Assembly (NCBI GenBank): GCA_018882645.1
Contig: VERM01000032.1
Span: 1 to 10,055, forward strand
Length of the DNA: 10,055 bases
From: Ferruginibacter sp.
GTDB taxonomy: Bacteria > Bacteroidota > Bacteroidia > Chitinophagales > Chitinophagaceae
Reading direction: 5' to 3'
In this document: one piece after another, positions 1 through 6,738 of the stretch
Position numbering within the stretch: position 1 is the stretch's first letter
Layout of the letters: every line of letters starts with the position of its first letter
Made by a program: the position numbers and the translations under genes
Notes under the pieces: generated by a model
The model's input: only the letters and a program-made list of their open reading frames with translations
What the model was told of the DNA's origin: nothing
Databases searched by the model: none

Positions 1-754
1 CTACCACACATACATTCTCATGCATAGCTCCCAAAAGCTTGATGATTTCATACTGTGCAGTATTGGTATCCTGATACTCATCTATCATGATATACCGGAA
101 CTTCTGCTGATATTTGCTCAATGCCTGAGGGAAGTTTTTAAGCAGGATATACATTTTGAACAACAAATCATCAAAATCCATGGCACCGTTCTTAAAACAA
201 CGTTTACTGTAAGCATCATAAATGGCACCAATCTGTGAACGGTTGGAACGGGCATCCTCCTGTTGAATGAGTCCGTCGTTGAGATACTCAGCCGGACCAA
301 CCAGACTATTTTTGGCATTGGAAATGCGATTGTAAACTATATTGGGCTTGTACTGTTTATCATCCAGATTCATTTCATTTATAATCGCCTTCAATACTGA
401 TTTGGCATCATCGGTATCATAAATGGTAAAATTGGAAGGATAACCAAGTTGCGGGGCCTCTGATCTCAATATCCTGGCAAACACACTGTGAAAAGTTCCG
501 ATATATAAATTCCTGGCTTCCGTACCACCTAAAATCCTTTCAATTCTTTCTTTCATTTCAGCAGCCGCCTTATTGGTAAAGGTGAGTGCAAGAATATTGA
601 ATGCATCTACTCCTGTGGCCATCAGATGCGCAATACGTGTAGTAATTACTTTGGTTTTTCCGCTTCCCGCTCCTGCAATAATCATCACCGGTCCGTCACG
701 ATGCAGTACAGCTTCTTTCTGTGGTTCATTTAATTCATCTAAATATTTGGGCAT
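1..754 (-). CDS. UvrD/PcrA-type superfamily 1 DNA helicase, N-terminal part (C-terminus beyond window)
   Basis: ATP-dependent 3'-5' DNA helicase of superfamily 1A, the family used in nucleotide excision repair, mismatch repair and removal of RecA or stalled replication complexes. Translation gives 251 residues from ATG at 754 with no stop before the window edge. Seen: Q-motif LNEPQKEAV (residues 8-16), Walker A GAGSGKT (28-34), motif Ia LTFTNKAA, motif Ib GTFHS, the MDFDDLL segment, and Walker B-like motif II DEYQD (225-229). The sequence stops just before the expected GDxxQSIY motif III, so about two thirds of the protein is missing because of the window, not a mutation. The start is fixed by the canonical spacing to the Q-motif. 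A -7-like promoter element ends four bases before the ATG, suggesting a leaderless mRNA. It lies 106 bases downstream of the PAP2-like gene. It is UvrD, PcrA or Rep; the visible half does not separate them. Confidence 0.95.
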   Translation of the reverse strand, partial: MPKYLDELNEPQKEAVLHRDGPVMIIAGAGSGKTKVITTRIAHLMATGVDAFNILALTFTNKAAAEMKERIERILGGTEARNLYIGTFHSVFARILRSEAPQLGYPSNFTIYDTDDAKSVLKAIINEMNLDDKQYKPNIVYNRISNAKNSLVGPAEYLNDGLIQQEDARSNRSQIGAIYDAYSKRCFKNGAMDFDDLLFKMYILLKNFPQALSKYQQKFRYIMIDEYQDTNTAQYEIIKLLGAMHENVCVV

Positions 755-767
755 GACACAAATGTAC
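750..767. repeat. Copy 1 of an 18-base promoter-plus-start block shared with 6583-6600
   Basis: Plus-strand bases 750-767 match 6583-6600 at 17 of 18 positions, the only difference falling in the variable nn of TAnnTTTG. The block covers the -7 element, the four-base gap, the ATG and the first CC of the next codon. It is best read as two convergently similar gene starts, not as a mobile repeat. Confidence 0.6.
759..766 (-). promoter_or_regulatory. Predicted -7 promoter element of the helicase gene (TACATTTG)
   Basis: On the minus strand TACATTTG matches the Bacteroidota sigma-A -7 consensus TAnnTTTG exactly, and the ATG follows after only four bases (TGTC). In this promoter class transcription normally begins a few bases beyond the element, so the first transcribed base should fall at or next to the A of ATG. 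No TTTG is present at the usual -33 distance, which lowers confidence. The same block occurs before the radical SAM gene at 6583-6600. Confidence 0.45.
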
Positions 768-860
768 GAAGGGGTGAAATCGCGAGTATAGGTGTGAGTA
801 AATAAATATGTAACGGTAATAGGCAGAGGGGGTGAATTGAAGAAAAAGAATCAATATATT

Positions 861-1526
861 TTACCAAACAATATATGCAGCTGCAATTTGAGCCGCCATC
901 CCTAGGAAAAAGCCGATATAAATCTCTTTAGGTTGGTGGGCATTCAACAAAAGACGGGCAGAGCAAATCAGACCGGATAATAAAATGACAAGTGCAAATG
1001 GCCATGTTAAGAATACATTCCCCTGAAATAAAATCAGAAGCATCAGAGCCAGCCAGCCTCCCATTCCGATCGCATGCATACTAACTTTCAGATAGATATT
1101 GGCAATAAGTGCAGCTGAAGAGGCAAGAAAAACTCCAAAAACATATGAAGTCAAAAGCAAAGGATACATCTGTTGCTGCTTAAAAACCGTATAAGCCCAG
1201 AAGAAAAATATTCCGGAAGCAATGTATGGAATGATTCTGTCCTTCTGTGTTCTGAGATAAATCGACTGAATGAATCCAAGAGCTTTCAACAACAACACGC
1301 TGATCAATGGAAACACAGTCAGATTCAATGCTACAATAATTAATGTTTGAATTTTCTCTGCTTTAGAAAATCCAACGAAAGCCAATGGATGCAGATATAG
1401 CAGATAGTAGGTTATATAAATGGGCGTAAATACCGGATGAAAGATATACGACAGGAAATGAGCGATAAATTTAGTTGGCCCACCCGGCTGATATTCTTTT
1501 GTTTGTTCTGAATGTATGACTTGCAT
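861..1526 (-). CDS. PAP2-like multi-pass membrane protein with degenerate phosphatase motifs
   Basis: Protein of 221 residues, almost entirely hydrophobic with about six membrane segments, in the inner membrane. It resembles the PAP2 (type 2 phosphatidic acid phosphatase) fold: a basic motif RTQKDRIIP (92-100), a PSGH-like SMHA (149-152) in which Pro and Gly are lost but the His is kept, and ARLLLNAHQPKE (190-201), which preserves the R-x5-H-x3-D pattern as R191, H197 and E201, followed by the typical IxxGxxLG. Known PAP2 enzymes dephosphorylate lipid phosphates such as undecaprenyl pyrophosphate or phosphatidic acid; activity here is inferred and uncertain because motifs 1 and 2 are incomplete. 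It starts 15 bases behind the rpoN stop with no ribosome binding site visible, so it is very probably co-transcribed with rpoN. It could instead be an inactive PAP2-fold membrane protein. Confidence 0.7.
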   Translation of the reverse strand: MQVIHSEQTKEYQPGGPTKFIAHFLSYIFHPVFTPIYITYYLLYLHPLAFVGFSKAEKIQTLIIVALNLTVFPLISVLLLKALGFIQSIYLRTQKDRIIPYIASGIFFFWAYTVFKQQQMYPLLLTSYVFGVFLASSAALIANIYLKVSMHAIGMGGWLALMLLILFQGNVFLTWPFALVILLSGLICSARLLLNAHQPKEIYIGFFLGMAAQIAAAYIVW

Positions 1527-1541
1527 GATGTGAAATAGATA

Positions 1542-3029
1542 TTATAAAATTTTTCTCAACCTCGCTACGGGAACATTCAACTGCTCTCTGTATTTGGCTA
1601 CTGTTCGACGGGCAATATTATACCCTTTTTCCTGTAGCATGTCGGTCAGAGCTTCATCGCTAAGGGGATTCTTTTTATTTTCATCATGGATTAAATCCAT
1701 CAAAATTTTCTTAACCTCTCTTGTGCTTACCTCATCTCCGCTATCGGTTTGAAGACTTTCGCTGAAGAAAAACTTCAACCGATAGGTCCCGAATTCAGTC
1801 TGTACAAATTTGCTGTTGGCCACTCGGCTGATGGTAGAAATGTCTAGTCCTGTTTTTTCTGCCACGTCCTTCAATATCATAGGCTTCAGATCTGTTTCAT
1901 CTCCTGAGATAAAAAAATCATACTGATATTGAATGATGGCATTCATTGTATTTGTAAGTGTTTCCTGCCTTTGTTTTATTGCATCAATAAACCATTTTGC
2001 CGAATCGAGTTTTTGTTTGATAAAAACTACGGCTTCTTTTTGTCTCTTGTCTTTTTTAGATCCTTTATCATAATCTTTCAGCATATCTCTGTATCCTTCA
2101 CTGATTCTGAGATCAGGGGCATTCTTGCTGTTTAAGGTAAGTTCAAGCTTACCAAGATTATTGAATACAAAAAAATCAGGAATGATATAGTTTTCAGCCT
2201 TACTCGCCTCACTCGCTGTATCTCCGGGCTTAGGGTTGAGTTTGATGATATGCTGAATGACTTCTCTCAATTGATCATCTGAAAGATTAAGTCCTTTCTG
2301 AATTTTCTCGTAATGCTTTTTGGTAAACTCATCAAAATATTTTTGTAACACTTTAATGGCCAGTTCAACATTTTGTCCTTCATCAATCTTTCTTTCGAGT
2401 TGAATGAGCAGACATTCCTGCAAATTCTGCGCACAAACACCGGGCGGATCAAATTGCTTAATCAATCCTATAATGCGTTTGACAGTAGACAAATCAGTTT
2501 CGATATTTTGCCGAAATGCGAGATCATCTATGATGGATGAAATATCTCTTCTCAAATAACCGTCATCATCCAGACTGCCGATGATTTGTTCAGCTATTGT
2601 TCTTTCCAGTTTGCCTAGTTTAAGAAGTCCAAGCTGCTGCAACATCAGTTCATTAAATCCAACTTCTACTTTCTGTACAAATCCTTTATTGTCATTTCCA
2701 TCATCAGGATAAAAATCATCTCTCAATTTATAATCACCTGTATCATCATCGCTATCCGAAACATAATCAGAGATATCGATATTTTCATAATCTTCCTCGC
2801 TGCCGTCGGGATCCTCATCAGACTCATTGTCAACATTAAATTCTTCCTGCGACCCAAATTCATCCTCATAATTCTCATCTGCAAGCTCCAATGCAGGATT
2901 TTCTTCAAGTTCTTCTTTGATGCGCTCTTCCAGCTGAGCAGTAGGCACCTGCAACAGCTTCATCAGTTGTATTTGCTGAGGGGATAGCCGTTGTAACAGT
3001 TTTTGCTGTAAACTCTGTTGAAGCGCCAT
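1542..3029 (-). CDS. rpoN: RNA polymerase sigma-54 factor
   Basis: Alternative sigma factor that binds -24/-12 promoters and needs an AAA+ enhancer-binding activator to open DNA. The 495-residue length is normal for the family. Domain order: glutamine- and leucine-rich region I with the activator-interacting sequence (residues 3-48, ending in the ELEENPALEL pattern); a strongly acidic Asp/Glu/Ser linker, region II (about 49-113); the core-polymerase-binding domain (about 118-315) with GYLR (157-160) and the family signature FDPPGVCAQNLQECL (193-207); a helix-turn-helix region (about 384-422); and a perfect RpoN box ARRTVAKYRE (473-482) that reads the -24 element. The start MALQQSLQQ is the usual family N-terminus. 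Its own promoter is predicted about 35 bases upstream, and a PAP2-like gene follows at 15 bases. No enhancer-binding protein is in the window. Confidence 0.98.
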   Translation of the reverse strand: MALQQSLQQKLLQRLSPQQIQLMKLLQVPTAQLEERIKEELEENPALELADENYEDEFGSQEEFNVDNESDEDPDGSEEDYENIDISDYVSDSDDDTGDYKLRDDFYPDDGNDNKGFVQKVEVGFNELMLQQLGLLKLGKLERTIAEQIIGSLDDDGYLRRDISSIIDDLAFRQNIETDLSTVKRIIGLIKQFDPPGVCAQNLQECLLIQLERKIDEGQNVELAIKVLQKYFDEFTKKHYEKIQKGLNLSDDQLREVIQHIIKLNPKPGDTASEASKAENYIIPDFFVFNNLGKLELTLNSKNAPDLRISEGYRDMLKDYDKGSKKDKRQKEAVVFIKQKLDSAKWFIDAIKQRQETLTNTMNAIIQYQYDFFISGDETDLKPMILKDVAEKTGLDISTISRVANSKFVQTEFGTYRLKFFFSESLQTDSGDEVSTREVKKILMDLIHDENKKNPLSDEALTDMLQEKGYNIARRTVAKYREQLNVPVARLRKIL

Positions 3030-3064
3030 GAAAATTCGCCTTAAAAATGAAGCATTTTAAAAGA

Positions 3065-3097
3065 CAAAATTACGATACCAATAGGGTTAAAATCAAA
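3065..3097 (-). promoter_or_regulatory. Predicted sigma-A promoter of rpoN
   Basis: Minus strand: -33 element TTTG at 3097-3094, a spacer of 21 bases, then -7 element TAATTTTG at 3072-3065, an exact match to TAnnTTTG. The predicted transcription start near 3058-3060 gives a leader of about 30 bases before the ATG at 3029. Both elements and the spacing fit the Bacteroidota housekeeping promoter. Confidence 0.6.
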
Positions 3098-3178
3098 TAG
3101 AAATCAGTTTTTTTAACATCGCCTCTAAAAGGCAATGAATTCACAATTGAACTGTAAGCACTTGTGAGACTCTAATCT

Positions 3179-4384
3179 TTATCTGCTTCTGGGAGGAACC
3201 GCCGGTGTTTTAAAATAATTCAGTCTTAAGCTGTCAGCCCATCCATTCAAATTATTTTCCAATGATTTACTGCTAAAAAAAACCATCCCCTTGATATTTG
3301 GCGTGGATCTGATTTTGTCTATCTGACGGGTCAATTGAGTTGGACTTTTCCATGCTTTATTGCTGCCTGCTCTGTATGGCGCCAGACCTATGTAACAGTT
3401 TTTGCCATACGTGTTTCTGCTCCACCAATCAATCAGTACTTCGTATGGAGCAAGCTTATGTCCTATCTCCCAATAAATCTGCGGAGTCACATAATCTATC
3501 CAGCTTTTTTTCAACCACAGAAGAATATCGGCATACAACACATCATAATTGGTTGGTCCGGCTTTTGTATCACTGCCCAAAGGATCTTTGTCCGAATTTC
3601 TCCACACCCCAAAAGGACTTATCCCAAACTGACATTCGGGTTTGATCGCTCTGATGGTAGTAGAAATTTTATAAATAATAGAATCCGTATTGCTTCTTCT
3701 CCAGTCATCCAAACTCATCTGCTGGCCATACTTCCTGTATGTCTTGCTATCTGGGAATGGCTTGCCCGGAATAGGATAAGGATAAAAATAATCATCAAAA
3801 TGAATCGCATCCACATCGTATTTGCTTACGATGTCATGTACAATTCCAACCACATATTCATGAACCTCTTTGTTACCGGGATCAAAATATTTTTTGTCTC
3901 CATAAGTCAGAAACCATTCTGGATGCTTTTTACTGATATGATTGGATGCAATAGAAGAGTTAAAAATATTGAATACCGCCCTGTAAGGATTTAACCATGC
4001 ATGAAACTCCATCCCTCGTTTATGTGTTTCATTTATCATGAAATCCAGTGGATCATAATATGGATCGGGAGCCCTCCCTTGTTTGCCCGTAAGCCATTCG
4101 CTCCAGGGCTCAAAGGGTGAAGGATAAAAAGCATCGGAACACGGACGAATCTGTACAATCATGGTGTTGATGCCATTTCGCTTGTGTAAATCCAGCAAAT
4201 CAATGAAAGAGGATTTTTGCTCTTCCGGACTCAATCCCTTCGCTGCAGGCCAGTCAATATTTTCAACAGTAGCTACCCATACTGCTCTCATTTCTTCTTT
4301 GTCCAGTTTAGGCTGTGCTTTTAATGAAAACTTAGTGAAACAAAAAAAGAAAACAAAAAAACACAACTGGAAAATACGCGTCAT
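3179..4384 (-). CDS. Secreted GHL10/DUF187 family glycoside-hydrolase-like protein (YngK-like)
   Basis: Protein of 401 residues from ATG at 4384. Residues 1-24 form a signal peptide (MTR, a Phe-rich core, then KFSLKA before Gln-Pro), so the protein is exported to the periplasm or beyond. The rest matches the GHL10 (DUF187) TIM-barrel family: EMRAVWVATV (31-40), MIVQIRP (75-81), FHAWLNPYRA (127-136), the acidic strand end IHFDDYFYPYP (194-204), YVTPQIYWE (298-306), and GMVFFSS (366-372). Family members are thought to cleave or bind cell-wall or polysaccharide substrates, but no substrate can be read here; the Asp pair in FDDYF is the likely catalytic or sugar-binding site (inference). A 12-residue longer frame starts at 4420, but that ATG lies at the predicted transcription start and would bury the signal peptide. 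No sorting domain follows, the protein ending soon after the barrel. Confidence 0.9.
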   Translation of the reverse strand: MTRIFQLCFFVFFFCFTKFSLKAQPKLDKEEMRAVWVATVENIDWPAAKGLSPEEQKSSFIDLLDLHKRNGINTMIVQIRPCSDAFYPSPFEPWSEWLTGKQGRAPDPYYDPLDFMINETHKRGMEFHAWLNPYRAVFNIFNSSIASNHISKKHPEWFLTYGDKKYFDPGNKEVHEYVVGIVHDIVSKYDVDAIHFDDYFYPYPIPGKPFPDSKTYRKYGQQMSLDDWRRSNTDSIIYKISTTIRAIKPECQFGISPFGVWRNSDKDPLGSDTKAGPTNYDVLYADILLWLKKSWIDYVTPQIYWEIGHKLAPYEVLIDWWSRNTYGKNCYIGLAPYRAGSNKAWKSPTQLTRQIDKIRSTPNIKGMVFFSSKSLENNLNGWADSLRLNYFKTPAVPPRSR

Positions 4385-4427
4385 TGTATTGGATTGAATA
4401 ATAAAAATAGGTTTGAACAATGTTTCA

Positions 4428-4461
4428 CAAATCTAATGAATGCATTGTTAAAAAAAACAAA
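4428..4461 (-). promoter_or_regulatory. Predicted sigma-A promoter of the GHL10 gene
   Basis: Minus strand: TTTG at 4461-4458, a spacer of 22 bases, then TAGATTTG at 4435-4428, an exact TAnnTTTG match. Transcription should begin near 4421-4423. That leaves a leader of about 37 bases before the ATG at 4384, close to the leader length inferred for rpoN, and almost none before the alternative ATG at 4420. It therefore supports the shorter reading frame. Confidence 0.55.
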
Positions 4462-4473
4462 ACGAAGATTTAA

Positions 4474-5535
4474 TCAGTACTCAGTTATGGAAGTATCAGC
4501 ATTGCCATCCAAGCGCTCACTGCGCTTATGATCAAATTCGTTGATGTATATTTTAACCAAAATGATAAAATAACTGATAAGCAATGGCCCGAAAATCAAC
4601 CCCATAAAACCAAAAAGATTCAACCCGACAATAACACCCAGTATGGTTACAATTGGGTGAACATTACCAAGCTTTTTCATCAGCCCCAACCTGGCTAAAT
4701 AATCCACGTTTCCGGTTACAATGCCGCTGTAAATAGCTAGGCCGGTTGGTTGCCATACCAGTCCTTTTGAATAAAGCAATAATACAAGCGGCACCCAAAT
4801 GATCATGGTGCCCACCAATGGGAAAAAAGCAAAGATACCCGTCATGAAACCCCACAACGCCCAGTCCTGCACACCAAAAATCCAATATCCCAGAGTGGCA
4901 AAAATTCCCTGAATCACACTGATAAATGGAATCCCCAATGCATTGGCCTTGATCATCATTTTTGTTTCTCCGGCCAATATGTTGATGTTTTCTTTTTTTA
5001 ACGGAATAATTTTTCCGAGATAGCTTTCAACCTCCTTACCATGTATCAATAAATAGTAAAATAAAAAAAACATCATTATTGTGTTGGTTAGAATATTGGC
5101 AGTACTGTTGAGTAATTGTGGTAAGAAAGAAGAGATTTTCAAAGAAAGCGACTTGGCATTTTCAACGGTTAAAAGTGATATTCCAAAGCGCTTATTCAGC
5201 TGAAAATCGGCATCCTTTAATGCATTAATGATAAAGTTTTCATTTCCTGATAGAGACTGAATTTTGGGTAAAATCAGGTAAACAGACAAATAAACCGGAA
5301 TAGATATGATCAAAACATAGACAAAAATAAAGAGCATGGCAACAAGACCTTTTTTCCATTTTTTTTTCTGAATGAAATCAAAAAACAAATTTCGACTTAG
5401 TATATAAAGTGTAATGCCACCCAATATCCCTGGAATGAAAACAGACAGTTCTGCAATAAGCAATATGGCAATGATGACAATTAAGCCCAACAAAAAAATC
5501 TGGCGCAATCTGTCATTAAAAAATTTTTGTTCCAT
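4474..5535 (-). CDS. AI-2E family (PerM-like) membrane permease
   Basis: Inner-membrane protein of 353 residues in the AI-2E/PerM family (PF01594), a group whose members include proposed autoinducer-2 exporters and Na+/H+ antiporters, so the substrate is unknown. About seven to eight membrane segments are visible: two near the N-terminus (11-55), one at 63-90, one at 145-165, and a C-terminal cluster from 203 to 330, with a soluble stretch at about 91-142. Diagnostic stretches are FFPLVGTMIIWVP (237-249) and, in the last third, NVHPIVTILG (291-300) followed by LFGFMGLIFGPLL (307-319), the most conserved part of the family. A short polar tail ends in TEY. Length is normal. It starts 20 bases behind the radical SAM gene with no promoter motif between, so the two are probably one transcript; a functional link is not established. 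Confidence 0.9.
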   Translation of the reverse strand: MEQKFFNDRLRQIFLLGLIVIIAILLIAELSVFIPGILGGITLYILSRNLFFDFIQKKKWKKGLVAMLFIFVYVLIISIPVYLSVYLILPKIQSLSGNENFIINALKDADFQLNKRFGISLLTVENAKSLSLKISSFLPQLLNSTANILTNTIMMFFLFYYLLIHGKEVESYLGKIIPLKKENINILAGETKMMIKANALGIPFISVIQGIFATLGYWIFGVQDWALWGFMTGIFAFFPLVGTMIIWVPLVLLLYSKGLVWQPTGLAIYSGIVTGNVDYLARLGLMKKLGNVHPIVTILGVIVGLNLFGFMGLIFGPLLISYFIILVKIYINEFDHKRSERLDGNADTSITEY

Positions 5536-5555
5536 CAGTTGATTTTAATTCAGAG

Positions 5556-6587
5556 TTATTCTTTCCATACTGAAACGCCCTCACTGCAGTTTGAACAAAT
5601 GTCAATATGCTTTCTTCCTTTCGTCAATTCAGCTCGAAATTGTTTGTAGTTGCTGTTGTGCCATATACTTTTGAAAGATTCATTTTTAAGATTTCCCAGC
5701 TGATGCATGGCATCTTTATCAAAACAACAAGGTACAACCAGTCCGTCCCATGTGATTACATTGGCATGCCATAATTTCCAGCAACGATTGGCTAATTTAT
5801 TTTTGGGACGATAAGTGCCGTCGGGATTTTTTTTATACCGACTATATCTGTCATTCGTAGGAATCAACTGATTCGGATCGGTTTCATAATCATAAACCTG
5901 TGCCGTTTTAAACCGAACCTCATCTACCCCTATTTCCTTTGCTATTTTTTTAATTTCTTCAATCTGATGTTCGTTGGGTTTTACTACCAGAAATTGAAAA
6001 AAAACGAATGGGGTTTTGCTTTTCAGCGCCTTCCTCCACTTTATAATGTTTTTTGCACCTTCCACCACTTTATCTAAATTGCCACCAACCCTGTATTGCT
6101 TATACACATCCTGTGTGGTTCCGTCGATGGAAATGATTAAACGATCGAGGCCACTCTCTACGGTTTTTTTGGCAGCATCATCATTTAAATAATGGGCATT
6201 GGTTGATGTAGCCGTATAAATTTTTTTAGATGACGCATATTTTACCATATCTAAAAAATCAGGATTAAGATATGGCTCTCCCTGAAAATAAAAAATGAGA
6301 TATAACAAATGCTGATGGATATCATCAATGGTTTCCCTGAAAAAATCCTTTTGCAACATACCCGTAGGCCGGGAGAAAGACCTTAAGCCACTGGGACATT
6401 CGGGGCATCGAAGATTGCAACTGGTAGTTGGCTCAAATGATATGGAAATGGGCAATCCCCATTGAACAGGCTTGCCTGTGATTTTACTGACAATGAAACT
6501 GCTGTATACTTTAAAAGCATTCCAGATTCGGCGCAAAGTAAACTTAGAAGCCAAATTGACAGTATCATTATAGTTAAAACCAGGCAT
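5556..6587 (-). CDS. Radical SAM protein with C-terminal SPASM domain
   Basis: Iron-sulfur enzyme of 343 residues that would reductively cleave S-adenosylmethionine to start radical chemistry. The SAM-cluster motif CNLRCPEC gives C57, C61 and C64 (CxxxCxxC). FQGEPYLNP (101-109) is the GGEP-type methionine-binding strand, and IISIDG (151-156) is a barrel strand. The C-terminal SPASM region carries C269, C287, C288, C331 and C334, enough for auxiliary Fe-S cluster binding. Before the barrel lies a basic, amphipathic segment (residues 13-45) that could lie on the membrane (inference). SPASM proteins often modify ribosomal peptides or carry out anaerobic maturation of enzymes, but no short precursor peptide is visible beside this gene. 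The start is supported by an exact -7 element just upstream. It heads a probable two-gene transcript with the AI-2E permease and is divergent from the M1 peptidase. Confidence 0.92.
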   Translation of the reverse strand: MPGFNYNDTVNLASKFTLRRIWNAFKVYSSFIVSKITGKPVQWGLPISISFEPTTSCNLRCPECPSGLRSFSRPTGMLQKDFFRETIDDIHQHLLYLIFYFQGEPYLNPDFLDMVKYASSKKIYTATSTNAHYLNDDAAKKTVESGLDRLIISIDGTTQDVYKQYRVGGNLDKVVEGAKNIIKWRKALKSKTPFVFFQFLVVKPNEHQIEEIKKIAKEIGVDEVRFKTAQVYDYETDPNQLIPTNDRYSRYKKNPDGTYRPKNKLANRCWKLWHANVITWDGLVVPCCFDKDAMHQLGNLKNESFKSIWHNSNYKQFRAELTKGRKHIDICSNCSEGVSVWKE

Positions 6588-6600
6588 GACACAAATTTAC
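6583..6600. repeat. Copy 2 of the promoter-plus-start block
   Basis: Partner of 750-767; the proteins encoded (radical SAM and helicase) share no sequence beyond the opening Met-Pro, so the similarity is in the start region and not from gene duplication. Confidence 0.6.
6592..6599 (-). promoter_or_regulatory. Predicted -7 promoter element of the radical SAM gene (TAAATTTG)
   Basis: Minus-strand TAAATTTG is an exact TAnnTTTG match, followed by TGTC and the ATG. A weak upstream TTTC lies 23 bases away (6626-6623), off the best spacing. Transcription would start at or beside the A of ATG, implying a leaderless mRNA. The block is nearly identical to the one at 750-767. Confidence 0.45.
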
Positions 6601-6686
6601 TGCTATTTTGGGTACAGCCATTGAAAGGCAAGTCCACTATATATATTAAGAGTTTTCTCCTTCAAATACATCCGGGTTGATGGTAA

Positions 6687-6716
6687 TTTGAGAAAATATG
6701 TCCAACTTTATCATTG
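6687..6716 (+). promoter_or_regulatory. Possible sigma-A promoter of the M1 peptidase gene
   Basis: TTTG at 6687-6690, a spacer of 18 bases, then TATCATTG at 6709-6716, one mismatch from TAnnTTTG. A start near 6721-6723 would leave a leader of about 17 bases before the ATG at 6739, and would place the TTG at 6718 outside the transcript. Support is moderate because of the mismatch and short spacer. Confidence 0.35.
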
Positions 6717-6738
6717 ATTGAATAAAGAAATTAAAAAC

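Noticed and set aside
313..327. Sigma-54-like -24/-12 site (TGGC, then ATGC with GG-N10-GC spacing) on the plus strand
   Set aside because: It lies inside the helicase coding sequence, points antisense with no gene to drive, and ATGC is not the preferred TTGC; chance is the best explanation.
3335..3994. Open frame of 219 codons on the plus strand, antisense to the GHL10 gene
   Set aside because: It lies wholly inside a well-supported gene on the other strand, its product has no domain-like pattern, and no promoter element precedes it.
4448..4470. A/T tract after the AI-2E permease as an intrinsic terminator
   Set aside because: The minus strand has a T-rich run but no stable stem before it, and part of it overlaps the -33 element of the GHL10 promoter.
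6718..6738. TTG start seven codons upstream of the M1 peptidase ATG
   Set aside because: It would put polar residues (Asn-Lys-Glu-Ile-Lys-Asn) before the signal peptide, and it falls at or ahead of the predicted transcription start.
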